Shown: piece after piece, positions 1 through 7,408 of the stretch
How the letters are laid out: each line of letters begins with the position of its first letter
How positions within the stretch are numbered: the first letter of the stretch is position 1
Assembly (NCBI GenBank): GCA_012799265.1
Contig: JAAZLP010000358.1
Location: forward strand, 1-28,544
DNA: 28,544 bases
Source: Phyllobacteriaceae bacterium
GTDB lineage: Bacteria > Pseudomonadota > Alphaproteobacteria > Rhizobiales > Devosiaceae
Reading direction: 5' to 3'
Position numbers and translations under genes: made by a program
The notes under the pieces: model-generated
Databases searched by the model: none
The model's input: only the letters and a program-made list of their open reading frames with translations
What the model was told of the DNA's origin: nothing

Positions 1-35
1 GATGCCGGGGCACCGCGTCAGAGCTGCCGAGCCGA

Positions 36-386
36 TTAGACGGCTGCAGTGACCTGGATTTCGACCAGCACGTCCGGGAAGGCCATGCGGGATTCAACGC
101 AGGCACGGACCGGCGGGTTAGCCGGGTCGATCCACTTGTCCCAGACCGAGTTCATCTCGTCGAAGTCCTTGATATCGCGCAGCCAGACGGATGCCTTGAA
201 CGCCTTGGATTTGTCGGTACCGGCTTCAGCCAGATAGCCGTCGATCTTGCCGAGGATTTCCTTGGTCTGCTCGGCAACTGAAGTGCCGGCGCGGTTGTCG
301 GCGACGATACCGGCCAGATAGGCGATGCCGCCGTGAACGGCCACGAGGCTCATGCGGGGACCGACATGGAAGCGCTGGATGGTCAT
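36..386 (-). CDS. RidA/YjgF/UK114-family protein
   Basis: This is a full-length (116 aa) member of the RidA family of small trimeric enamine/imine deaminases, which hydrolyse reactive 2-aminoacrylate-type intermediates; some subfamilies act in specific catabolic routes. The family signature near the C-terminus is visible as PVRACVESRMAFPDVLVEI. Arg94 and Glu109 have the same 15-residue spacing as the substrate-binding Arg105 and Glu120 of E. coli RidA. The ATG at 386 follows an AAGGA ribosome site 7 nt upstream. It is the last gene of a minus-strand run with an M24 peptidase and a TRAP transporter, so it may detoxify or process an imine formed from the imported compound. That role is inferred from context. 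The family call is firm; the substrate is unknown. Confidence 0.93.
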   Translation of the reverse strand: MTIQRFHVGPRMSLVAVHGGIAYLAGIVADNRAGTSVAEQTKEILGKIDGYLAEAGTDKSKAFKASVWLRDIKDFDEMNSVWDKWIDPANPPVRACVESRMAFPDVLVEIQVTAAV

Positions 387-485
387 TGAGTGATCCTTTT
401 TTGAGGGACAGGCGGGGCATGAAGCCCACGCTTGTTGGGGGTTGGTCCCCGAACTGCCGGGGCGGCTCGGGGCGGATGGGGGCTG

Positions 486-1751
486 CTATAGCAGGGCAGG
501 CAAAAGCGTGACGATAGCCGGGAAGAAGATAATCAGCGCGACGATCACCAACATGATGAAGACGAAGGGCCAGATATCCACTTCGAACACCGATAGCTTG
601 GCGATGTCAGCTGCAATGAAGAGCTGAATGCCAACCGGCGGGGTGATGGTGCCGATCAGAAGCGTGATGATCACGACAATGGCAAACTGCATCTGATCCA
701 CGCCAAAGGCGTTCACCAGCGGCATGAAGATCGGCACAAAGATCAGCATGGCAGCGGTACCTTCCACAAAGAGCCCGACAACCAGGAAGATCGCGGCCAC
801 AAGGAAGAGGAAGGTGATCGGGTCAGCGGTGAGGCCGCGCAGCGCGTCCTGCACCATGAAGCCGAAGCCCGAGGTTGTCAGGGCAAAGCCGAAGACCGAG
901 CCCGCTGCGATGATGTAGACCGGCACAGCCGTCGCCTCTACCGTCTCCGCCAGGATCGGCCACATGTCCTTGATGCCGATTTCCCGATAGACGAAAAAGC
1001 CCAGGAACAATGCATAGGCACAGGCAATAACACCTGCTTCGGTCGGCGTAGTCGCGCCGGTGAAGATACAGCCCAGAATGAGCACTGGTGCAAAAAGCGC
1101 CGGCAGCGCGCCGATGATCGGCTTGATGCGCGATTTCCAAGGCATGTATTCGGACCGCGGATATCCGCGACGCACGGCCAGGAACCAGACGACGCCCATC
1201 ATGGCAAAGCCGACGGCGAAGCCAGGGACGATACCGGCTAGGAACAGTTCACCGACCGACAGGCCCGTCACCGAGCCAAAAATGACCATGGTGATGGACG
1301 GCGGAATAATGGCGCCAATGGTTGCCGAGGCGGAGTTTACGCCTGCAGCAAACTTGGGGTCGTAGCCTTCCTTGACCATGTGTGGAATGAGGATGCGGCC
1401 CTGCGATGCCGCGTCCGCGGTCGCCGAACCGGACATGCCGGCAAAGAAAATACTGGCCAGGACGTCAACCTGTGCGGTGCCGCCACGGAAGTGACCGACA
1501 AAACAGCGCGCGACGCCCAGCAGTCGGTCCGTCAGGCCGCCGCGGTTCATGATCACCGCAGCGAAGATGAAGAACGGCACTGCCAGCAGTGTGTACGAAT
1601 TGAGGCCGCTCAGAATGCGTTCGGCGGCGATATTGACGGGCATGCCGCCTGAGAGCAGGGAGAGCATACCGGAGACGATCATCGCCGCTCCGACGGGCAC
1701 ACCCAGAACCAGGAAGAGCAGGAATGCCCCGAGAAGAATGGCTAACGACAT
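486..1751 (-). CDS. TRAP transporter large permease (DctM family)
   Basis: This 421-aa polytopic inner-membrane protein is the transport subunit of a tripartite ATP-independent periplasmic (TRAP) transporter, a sodium-driven importer usually of carboxylated solutes. The length matches DctM. About a dozen hydrophobic segments are visible, and family motifs include SGSATADAAS (around residue 108), IPPSITMVIFG and the C-terminal TPPVGIQLF. It follows the small permease by 61 bp, a gap that holds a perfect 8-bp hairpin, and it precedes the RidA gene by 99 bp. The start at 1751 has only a weak ribosome site, so translation may be coupled to the upstream gene. The binding protein two genes upstream completes the system. 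The ligand cannot be read from the permease. Confidence 0.95.
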   Translation of the reverse strand: MSLAILLGAFLLFLVLGVPVGAAMIVSGMLSLLSGGMPVNIAAERILSGLNSYTLLAVPFFIFAAVIMNRGGLTDRLLGVARCFVGHFRGGTAQVDVLASIFFAGMSGSATADAASQGRILIPHMVKEGYDPKFAAGVNSASATIGAIIPPSITMVIFGSVTGLSVGELFLAGIVPGFAVGFAMMGVVWFLAVRRGYPRSEYMPWKSRIKPIIGALPALFAPVLILGCIFTGATTPTEAGVIACAYALFLGFFVYREIGIKDMWPILAETVEATAVPVYIIAAGSVFGFALTTSGFGFMVQDALRGLTADPITFLFLVAAIFLVVGLFVEGTAAMLIFVPIFMPLVNAFGVDQMQFAIVVIITLLIGTITPPVGIQLFIAADIAKLSVFEVDIWPFVFIMLVIVALIIFFPAIVTLLPALL

Positions 1752-1778
1752 ATGTTACCGGTTGAATGAGTGAAGTGC

Positions 1779-1798
1779 GCAGGCGCCGATGCGCCTGC
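1779..1798 (-). other. intercistronic hairpin between TRAP small and large permease genes
   Basis: There is a perfect inverted repeat, GCAGGCGC then a 4-nt loop (1787-1790) then GCGCCTGC, in the 61-bp gap between the two permease genes. No U-run follows on the minus strand, so it is not a canonical terminator. It could stabilise or process the mRNA and adjust subunit ratios. The structure is seen directly; the role is inferred. Confidence 0.55.
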
Positions 1799-1812
1799 CC
1801 GCGAGTCGAGCC

Positions 1813-2304
1813 TTATCCGCGCTTGAAGCAGCGCCAGAGGTTCCACAGTCCAAACAGCAGCATCAGGCCTGCGCCGAGTGGCACCGACACATAGAAGAGC
1901 CAGCGCGGTACGCCGGGCAGCGTGTAGAACGAACCCGTCAGGTTGCGCATCGTAACGATGATGCCGGAGTAGAGCAGGAGGCCGAAGCTGGCCAGTTCAA
2001 CCAGCCGCCGGAAGATGTCCAGTGGAGACTGGGCCTTCTTGGGCAACATGGTGACGAGCGAGTCGAGGCGGATGTGGTTGTCGCGGGCTACAGCGACGCT
2101 GGCACCGATAAGGGTGATCCAGACAAACAGGTAGCGACCAACTTCTTCAGCCCAGGTCTGTGGCGCGTTGAAGAAGTAGCGCAGGATAACCTGTCCGAAT
2201 GTCACGATGACGATCGCGGCAACCAGGATTGCGGAAAAGGCCAGGATCAGCCGCACGAGGCGGCTGTCCTTTGAGATGTCCGACGTAGTGGCGAGATCGC
2301 TCAT
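1813..2304 (-). CDS. TRAP transporter small permease (DctQ family)
   Basis: This 163-aa protein has four predicted transmembrane segments (about residues 17-42, 53-72, 93-115 and 133-155), the layout of the DctQ small permease, which pairs with the large permease in the inner membrane. The segment WAEEVGRYLFVWITLIGASV matches the conserved helix-2 region of the family, and DNHIRLD follows as usual. Its start overlaps the stop of the binding-protein gene in an ATGA overlap at 2301-2304, indicating translational coupling and fixed stoichiometry. The small permease has no transport activity alone in studied systems. Confidence 0.93.
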   Translation of the reverse strand: MSDLATTSDISKDSRLVRLILAFSAILVAAIVIVTFGQVILRYFFNAPQTWAEEVGRYLFVWITLIGASVAVARDNHIRLDSLVTMLPKKAQSPLDIFRRLVELASFGLLLYSGIIVTMRNLTGSFYTLPGVPRWLFYVSVPLGAGLMLLFGLWNLWRCFKRG

Positions 2305-3290
2305 TCGGCGCGCAGCATCTCGATGTATTCAGCAGAACCCGGGTAGCGGTCGCTGATTTCGTCCAGCAGCGGCGCCATGGCGTCGCGGAATTCCTGGATG
2401 TTATCGACTTCGAGCACTTCGATACCCAGTTCTTCGAGCTGAGCATAGGCGGCTTCTTCGGCCGGGCGTGCGACTTCGTTGTCCATGAAGGCGCCCATTT
2501 CGCGGGCAGCTTCGGTCATCAGAGCCTGATCTTCAGCCGACAGCGCCTGGAACTTGCCGTCTGCCATGGTGATCATCATCGAGCCGAACATGTGGCCGGT
2601 CTTGACCAGCGTCTTGGTCACTTCGAAGAACTTGTTGTCGATCACGGCGATGGCCGGGGTGTCGAGGCCGTCAGCAACGCCCATCTGCATGGCCGAGTAG
2701 ACTTCGCCCCAGGTGACCGGGGTCGGCTGGGTGCCGAGCAGTTCGAACATGCGGATCCAGACGAAGTTTTCTGGCGAACGCATCTTCAGGCCAGCCAGGT
2801 CAGCCAGCGTGGTCTTGCCTTCCTTTGCGAACAGCAGATCGCGGAAGCCAATGTGGAAGAAGCCAAGGACTTCAACATCGGTGGTTTCGCGCATGCCGTT
2901 GATCAGGCCCTGACCGAATTCACCATTGTACATGGCGATCGCGTGGTCCCAGTCGCGGAACAGGTACGGTGCGCCGGTAACGGCCATCGGCGGGTAGATA
3001 TTTTCCGGAATCGGGGTCGAGGTCAGCGACATGTCGACAGCGCCCTGGTTCACGAGGTCAAATGCCTCGCGTTCCTGGCCCAGCTGTGCGCCCGGGAAAA
3101 CCTGGATGGTGATGCGGCCGTCGGACTTTTCCGAAACCAGTTCAGCCAGCTTGTTTGCAGCCTGGTCGGTGGCGCTGCCAACCGGGTGGTGGTGAGCCAG
3201 GCGGAAGGTTTCAGCCTGGGCCAGGGCGGTGGTGGCGAGCAGGGCAACTGCAACAGCGCCGGCTGTGTAGATAGATTTGATGAAGCTCAA
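2301..3290 (-). CDS. TRAP transporter substrate-binding protein (DctP family)
   Basis: This is a periplasmic solute receptor of 329 aa. An N-terminal signal peptide is visible (residues 1-26, ending TTALAQA). The mature part starts ETFRLAHHHPVGSATDQAA, a typical DctP opening. Arg171 in GLKMRSPEN is the conserved residue that normally salt-bridges the carboxylate of the ligand, and PVTWGEVYSAMQMGVADGLD (residues 191-210) is the family helix and loop around the binding site. The start is TTG at 3290, supported by an AAGGGAG ribosome site 6-7 nt upstream; no ATG fits. It lies 57 bp downstream of the M24 peptidase gene, with a strong palindrome in the gap. The ligand is unknown, and the peptidase and RidA neighbours hint at an amide or imine-forming nitrogen compound. 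Confidence 0.95.
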   Translation of the reverse strand: MSFIKSIYTAGAVAVALLATTALAQAETFRLAHHHPVGSATDQAANKLAELVSEKSDGRITIQVFPGAQLGQEREAFDLVNQGAVDMSLTSTPIPENIYPPMAVTGAPYLFRDWDHAIAMYNGEFGQGLINGMRETTDVEVLGFFHIGFRDLLFAKEGKTTLADLAGLKMRSPENFVWIRMFELLGTQPTPVTWGEVYSAMQMGVADGLDTPAIAVIDNKFFEVTKTLVKTGHMFGSMMITMADGKFQALSAEDQALMTEAAREMGAFMDNEVARPAEEAAYAQLEELGIEVLEVDNIQEFRDAMAPLLDEISDRYPGSAEYIEMLRAE

Positions 3291-3315
3291 TTATATCTCC
3301 CTTGAGACAGTCGGG

Positions 3316-3337
3316 GTGAGCGCCCGCGGGCGCTCAC
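3316..3337 (-). other. perfect palindrome between M24 peptidase and binding-protein genes
   Basis: An 11-bp arm GTGAGCGCCCG is followed directly by its exact reverse complement. It sits in the 57-bp gap between the peptidase stop (3348) and the TTG start of the binding-protein gene (3290). There is no U-tract on the minus strand. In RNA it would fold into a very stable GC-rich hairpin, as often seen 5' of abundant binding-protein messages. A DNA operator is also possible. The function is inferred. Confidence 0.5.
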
Positions 3338-3347
3338 TGAAAGTGGC

Positions 3348-4025
3348 TTAGTAGGTGATCTTCTGGCCGATGACCGGCAGTTCCTTGGGCGCGAGGCCCA
3401 GGGTCAGCAGACGGAAGCCGTCTTCGGTGACGAGCACCAGGTCTTCGGTGTGATAGAGGTTGCCGTCGTCGTCCTTGGCAATCGGCTCGATGTTGATGAT
3501 CATGCCGGGGACGAGCGGGGTCTTGATGCCCGGGCGCAGCATCGGGCTTTCATGCAGCTCGATACCGAAGCTGTGGCCGATATGCGGGAAGTAGAAGGGC
3601 AGGCCAAGGCGTTCGTAAGCAGCCTTGCAGGTGAAGAACAGGTCTTCTGCAGTCACGCCCGGCTTGACCGAATTGATGGTCTCTTCCTGAGCGGTGATCA
3701 GCTTGCGGTATACGTCCTTCTGGTGCTCGGTCGGGTTGCCCGACGAATACGTGCGCGCAAAGTCGCTGGCGAAAGCCCCGTAGGAGCCGCCGACGTCAAA
3801 GCGAATGATTTCGCCTTCCTTCGGGAACACGGTCTTTTCAGCGTGAGCATGGGACTGCGGGGTGCGTTCACCGGAGGCGAAGCACAGGAACAGCGTACCG
3901 TCAGCACCATAGTTGATGATGTTGTTGGCAATCTTGTTTGCCATGTCGTATTCGCTGTCGCCCAGCTTGGACGCTTCCATTGCGTCGAGCACAGCCTGGT
4001 GCGTGCCGCGGGCAGCAGCTTCCAT
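3348..4025 (-). CDS. M24-family metallopeptidase (Xaa-Pro peptidase/creatinase-like), N-terminal domain missing
   Basis: This is the pita-bread catalytic domain of a creatinase/aminopeptidase-P-type M24 enzyme. Counting from the ATG at 4025, all five metal ligands are present: Asp77 (FDVGG), Asp88 (SDFART), His151 (IGHSFG), Glu180 (NIEP) and Glu194 (TEDLV). Family members are about 380-400 aa with an N-terminal creatinase_N domain, and here that domain is absent. Recognisable M24 sequence starts at EAAARGTHQAVLDAME, near 4022. The frame stays open to a GTG at 4088, but the extra residues are antisense to the winged-helix gene facing the other way. No good ribosome site precedes 4025 or 4088. 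The gene looks 5'-truncated and may be inactive or unexpressed. It would be the first gene of the TRAP/RidA operon. Confidence 0.85.
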   Translation of the reverse strand: MEAAARGTHQAVLDAMEASKLGDSEYDMANKIANNIINYGADGTLFLCFASGERTPQSHAHAEKTVFPKEGEIIRFDVGGSYGAFASDFARTYSSGNPTEHQKDVYRKLITAQEETINSVKPGVTAEDLFFTCKAAYERLGLPFYFPHIGHSFGIELHESPMLRPGIKTPLVPGMIINIEPIAKDDDGNLYHTEDLVLVTEDGFRLLTLGLAPKELPVIGQKITY

Positions 4026-4467
4026 GATCGTCGCAAAGAATGCCTTTGAACAATGGGTTACGCGGTGCGGCACAGCGTCCGGGGTCACCGGCTATTCGCC
4101 CCTGGAACTGCTGATCCTGCACCTGATCGACTATATTTCCAGGCCCAAGCGGATGGCCGACATCTGCTTTGCCCTGAAAATCGAAGACACCCATCTGGTG
4201 TCCTACGCGCTCAAGAAGCTCGCGAAGGGTGGCTTTGTGGAAAGCTTCCGCCAAGGCAAGGACACGGTCTTCGTCAACACCCCACAGGGCGCCATCTTGG
4301 TAAGTACCTATCGCGACGTGCGCAAGCAGGTGCTCTCCCGGGCGTTCCAGTCCCTAACCAAGGGCACTGTAAATCTGGAAGAGATGGCCGACACCATGCG
4401 CGCCTTTGCGTCCGTCTATGAGCAGGCCGCACGCAATGTCGAGTTCCACGACTATGAAAGTGACTGA
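4024..4467 (+). CDS. MarR-like winged-helix regulator, probably 5'-truncated
   Basis: The plus-strand frame encodes a winged-helix protein of the family with the pattern NAFxxWxxRC...LADICFxLxxEDTHxVxYALKKLxKxG. Here IVAKNAFEQWVTRC begins near 4027, and KIEDTHLVSYALKKLAKGG forms the recognition-helix region. The C-terminus looks complete and ends at 4467. From memory of the family, members have a few tens of residues before the NAF motif. Those are missing here, and sequence upstream of about 4024 is antisense to the M24 peptidase. The ATG at 4024 is the only sensible start but has no ribosome site. It was probably the divergent regulator of the TRAP/peptidase operon. The start is uncertain and the gene may be a broken remnant. 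Confidence 0.7.
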   Translation: MIVAKNAFEQWVTRCGTASGVTGYSPLELLILHLIDYISRPKRMADICFALKIEDTHLVSYALKKLAKGGFVESFRQGKDTVFVNTPQGAILVSTYRDVRKQVLSRAFQSLTKGTVNLEEMADTMRAFASVYEQAARNVEFHDYESD

Positions 4468-4518
4468 CGCTGAAGCGGATCAGCGCGACGACCAGCACGG
4501 CCTCAAGGCCGGGATCGC

Positions 4519-5175
4519 TCAGTCCTGATCTGAGGACCGTGCAGGTCCTTCTCCAATCAGCAGTTCCGGAACCTCGTCAAAGCGCACGACATCTATCAGG
4601 CCCGGGTTGAGGTCCTGCGAGCAGGGTTCGTAGATCATGTCGATATAGACCCTGGTGCCGAAGCGGCGAAAGCTGGCGTGCCACTTGTGCCGGATCGCGG
4701 TGACCACCTGCAGGCGCGTGTGGTTGACGCTGACCCCGCTGATCAGCCCGACACTGCCGTCCAAAATCTCCTGGCGCAGATGTCGGTCGTGGCTGACCAA
4801 TGCGGCTTCATTCACCAGGTCGTCGCGCAAGGACACACCGAGGTAGTCGGTGAATTTCGGCCAGATTGCGCGAAATCCGTCCGATACTGCGAGTAGTCGC
4901 ATGTCTTCGAAGTCAAACAGGGCGCGAATACAGCTCACGCGCTCGGTCAATAGTTTCTGCACAGCCAGTTCCCTGTTGCTGGACTGTGACATTAGATCGC
5001 GGATACGGGCGGCCATGGCAGGCGAGGGCATGTCCACGCCCTTCTCCCAACGCGCAATGGCCGGTTGGGAAACACCGAGCTGATGCGCCAAGGACGCCTG
5101 TTTCAGGTTGTTTTGGCGCCGCCAGGTTCGGAGAATTGCGCCGAACCGAGAGGCGGTTTCTCGGTCCGCAGACAT
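4519..5175 (-). CDS. XRE-family helix-turn-helix regulator with PAS-like C-terminal domain
   Basis: This 218-aa cytoplasmic regulator has an N-terminal XRE helix-turn-helix at about residues 11-65 (RFGAILRTWRRQNNLKQASL, then GVSQPAIARWEKG). About 150 residues follow that resemble a PAS/MmyB-like sensor fold (LFDFEDMRLLAVSDGFRAIW). The start at 5175 is chosen because AGAGGG lies 5 nt upstream; a longer frame to 5244 runs through AT-rich promoter DNA. It is convergent with the winged-helix gene and divergent from the GFA operon. Two near-identical AT-rich repeats lie 20-50 bp upstream, so autoregulation and control of the divergent genes are likely. The ligand is unknown. The HTH assignment is firm and the sensor fold is tentative. 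Confidence 0.88.
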   Translation of the reverse strand: MSADRETASRFGAILRTWRRQNNLKQASLAHQLGVSQPAIARWEKGVDMPSPAMAARIRDLMSQSSNRELAVQKLLTERVSCIRALFDFEDMRLLAVSDGFRAIWPKFTDYLGVSLRDDLVNEAALVSHDRHLRQEILDGSVGLISGVSVNHTRLQVVTAIRHKWHASFRRFGTRVYIDMIYEPCSQDLNPGLIDVVRFDEVPELLIGEGPARSSDQD

Positions 5176-5194
5176 CGAACCCTCTGGAAATTCG

Positions 5195-5224
5195 CTTATA
5201 CTATATAAGTAAACTTGTACTATA
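5195..5224. promoter_or_regulatory. tandem operator-like repeats upstream of the XRE regulator
   Basis: CTTATACTATA (5195-5205) and CTTGTACTATA (5214-5224) are direct repeats 19 bp apart, about two helical turns. The first is also part of a perfect palindrome, CTTATA-CTA-TATAAG (5195-5209). They lie just upstream of the XRE start in an AT-rich island within GC-rich DNA. They are plausible autoregulatory operators overlapping promoter elements. This is inferred from position and symmetry. Confidence 0.55.
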
Positions 5225-5489
5225 AACTTAACCTGCTCAGGCACAAGGATTTTGTGCGCTGAATGCAGCCCCGGTAGGACCGCAAGGGCCGTCGTGCCGC
5301 AATACGCGTGGCCCGGAAACCATCCTGGGGGGGATGGACGGTCCGGCTAATGGTTCAGCGCTTGGAGCGGCGATGGCCCGTGCTCTTGGGCAACAGGTGC
5401 CTGCCGCTCCAATTCCTATTGTGGTCAGCACCTGCTTCAAATCGCACCGCAACTGTTCTACACCTGACGCTCCACTTCAGGAGGAGCAG

Positions 5490-5942
5490 GTGGATTTTCC
5501 AGTAGAAGGCGGTTGCCAGTGCGGCGCGGTGCGCTATCGGCTCACGGCGTCCCCGCTCAGCATCTACAATTGCCACTGTAAGGACTGTCAGCGCTACTCG
5601 GGCGCCGCCTGGTCGATTTCGATGATCGTGCGCGATGCCGACTTCGAGGTGTCCGGCCAGACCGTGCATTACGATCGCGTCGCCGACAGCGGCAATGTCA
5701 TCCGCATGAATTTCTGCGCCCATTGCCATGGCTGGATGTGGAATGACCCGCCCGCAGCCGGCATCAAGGTGGCGCGGGCAGGGACGCTCGACAATATGGA
5801 TTGGGCAAGGCCCGTCGGAAACATCTGGACCGCCAGCAAGGCTGCCTGGGTCGAGATCGATCCGACATTGGTGAATTTCGAAAAGGGCGCTGTCGACCGG
5901 ACGCCATTGTTCGATGCGTGGACCCGGTCGCAGCAGGGCTAG
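5490..5942 (+). CDS. GFA-family (CENP-V/GFA domain) zinc protein
   Basis: This 150-aa protein has the Cys-rich zinc-binding pattern of the GFA fold: CQCG (Cys9, Cys11), NCHCKDC (Cys28, Cys30, Cys33) and FCAHC (Cys76, Cys79). The family is named for a glutathione-dependent formaldehyde-activating protein, but most members have no established reaction. The start is GTG at 5490, supported by AGGAGG 5 nt upstream. The same frame is open to an ATG at 5334, but that stretch has no ribosome site and no recognisable domain. It is the first gene of a tight run with the UPF0303 and PhzF genes (4-nt gap, then a 4-nt overlap), so the three are probably co-transcribed. The substrate is unknown. Confidence 0.88.
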   Translation: MDFPVEGGCQCGAVRYRLTASPLSIYNCHCKDCQRYSGAAWSISMIVRDADFEVSGQTVHYDRVADSGNVIRMNFCAHCHGWMWNDPPAAGIKVARAGTLDNMDWARPVGNIWTASKAAWVEIDPTLVNFEKGAVDRTPLFDAWTRSQQG

Positions 5943-5946
5943 AATC

Positions 5947-6444
5947 ATGACAACCGAAAGCGACATCGCGCTGGTGAAGCGCCAGGAACTGGAACTTGTC
6001 CTGCCAGCCTTTGACGAGGCTGTGGCCTTTGAGATTGGCTCGTCCATCAGGGCGCGGGCCCTCGCCGAAGGTCTGTCGCTCGTTGTCGATCTGCGCACCT
6101 GGGACCGGCAGCTCTTTTTCTCTGCCACGCCCGGCACCAGCGCCGACAATGCTGAATGGGTGCGCCGCAAGGTTAATTCCGTCCGCCGGTTCCAGCGCGC
6201 CAGTTATCGGCTGGTGCTGGAACGGGGCGAAGCGCCATTCTCGCCACAGTCCGGCGCTGATCCCGCAGATTATGTCATCGCTGGCGGCGGCTTTCCCATT
6301 CGCGTGCCGGGCGCAGGCATTATCGGCACGCTGACCATTTCAGGCCTGCCGGGCCGCAAGGACCATGGCGTCGCCGTAGATGCCCTTTGTGACCATCTCG
6401 GCAAGTCCCGCGCCGAATACGCGCTCCCCGAGGTGGCCAATTGA
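5947..6444 (+). CDS. UPF0303 / haem-degrading-domain (HbpS-like) protein
   Basis: This 165-aa cytoplasmic protein matches the UPF0303 group of the haem-degrading-domain fold, with the landmarks VDLRTWDRQLFFSATPGTS, NAEWVRRKVNSVRR and a glycine-rich GGGFPIRV...IIGTLTISGLPG. Despite the domain name, members of this group mostly lack a demonstrated haem function. The ATG at 5947 lies 4 nt after the GFA stop, which favours coupling; an alternative ATG at 5914 would overlap that gene. Its stop overlaps the PhzF start by 4 nt. No signal peptide is present. The family call is good and the role is unknown. Confidence 0.85.
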   Translation: MTTESDIALVKRQELELVLPAFDEAVAFEIGSSIRARALAEGLSLVVDLRTWDRQLFFSATPGTSADNAEWVRRKVNSVRRFQRASYRLVLERGEAPFSPQSGADPADYVIAGGGFPIRVPGAGIIGTLTISGLPGRKDHGVAVDALCDHLGKSRAEYALPEVAN

Positions 6445-7328
6445 AGCTGCCCTATCTGCTGCTGGATGTTTTTACCCGTGAGCCGCTGCAGGGAAATGGA
6501 CTTGCGGTGATACCGCAGGCCGATGGCTTGCTGGACGACGAAATGCAGGCCATCGCGCGCGAATTCAACCTCAGCGAGACGGTGTTCATTTTCAAGCCGC
6601 ACAGCGAGCGCAACACGGCCGCGGTGCGCATTTTCACGCCCTATGAGGAACTGCCTTTTGCCGGCCACCCCACGGTCGGCGCTGCCGTAGTGCTGGGGCT
6701 GAACGGGAAGGCGACCGCCCTGCGGATTGAGGAGAAGGTGGGTTTGGTTACCGCTCTCTTCGAGCGCATTGACCGGCGCACCGGTTCGGCGCGGTTCACC
6801 CTGCCGAGACTGCCCATGCGCATTGCCGACCTGCCGGACCGCCTGGCGCTGGCGCAGGCGCTGGGGATTGAGCCTGAAGAGATCGGTTGTGATGTTTTCA
6901 AGCCAGCCGTGTTTTCCGCTGGCGTGACCTTCCATCTGGTGCCGGTGCGCAGCGCCGATGTTCTTGCGCGCGTCAAGGTCAACAACATAGCCTGGCAGAG
7001 CGTATTCCATCACGACCACCACTCGGCCTATGTCTTCACCCTCACACCTGATGAAGCCGAAAACGACATCGCTGCGCGAATGTTCGGCATGGGTGTTGGC
7101 GAAGATCCCGGAACCGGTTCGGCCGCTGCAGCGCTGATCGGCCTTCTGGCCGAGAACGAACTCGGTTCAGGGCAATTCGACTACTTCCTACGGCAGGGCG
7201 TTGAAATGGGCCGGCCATGCCGGATCAATCTCCATTTCAGGAAAGAGAATGAGCAGCTGACCCACGGCGCCATCGGTGGCGAGGCAGTAGTCCTGGCCGA
7301 AGGCGTTCTGGATTTGACCAGAGGCTAG
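6441..7328 (+). CDS. PhzF-family isomerase/epimerase-like protein
   Basis: This 295-aa protein has the two-lobed diaminopimelate-epimerase-like fold of the PhzF family. Visible motifs are QGNGLAVIP near the N-terminus, NLSETVFIF with the conserved general acid/base glutamate (Glu46), FAGHPTVGAA, and GVGEDPGTGSAAAAL in the second lobe. PhzF isomerises trans-2,3-dihydro-3-hydroxyanthranilate in phenazine producers, but no other phenazine gene is present, so a general isomerase is more likely. The start is TTG at 6441, inside an overlap with the preceding gene's TGA and 7 nt after GAGG. The length is typical. It closes the GFA/UPF0303/PhzF run. Confidence 0.93.
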   Translation: MKLPYLLLDVFTREPLQGNGLAVIPQADGLLDDEMQAIAREFNLSETVFIFKPHSERNTAAVRIFTPYEELPFAGHPTVGAAVVLGLNGKATALRIEEKVGLVTALFERIDRRTGSARFTLPRLPMRIADLPDRLALAQALGIEPEEIGCDVFKPAVFSAGVTFHLVPVRSADVLARVKVNNIAWQSVFHHDHHSAYVFTLTPDEAENDIAARMFGMGVGEDPGTGSAAAALIGLLAENELGSGQFDYFLRQGVEMGRPCRINLHFRKENEQLTHGAIGGEAVVLAEGVLDLTRG

Positions 7329-7408
7329 GGAGGCCCTCCAGGCCGCTATTCATTTTTCTATGTCCGGCCTCAATTTATGCACGATCCCCTGGATCCGAGG
7401 CAGCTGCT

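Noticed and set aside
5245..5489. Open frame upstream of the GFA start, beginning at ATG 5334
   Set aside because: It would add 52 residues without a ribosome site or family similarity, while the GTG at 5490 has AGGAGG. A small hairpin (GCACAA/TTGTGC, 5241-5257) is the only other structure; nothing else is seen here.
5355..6170. A 271-codon antisense frame over the GFA and UPF0303 genes
   Set aside because: The plus strand shows zinc motifs, a good ribosome site and tight gene spacing; the minus frame shows none.
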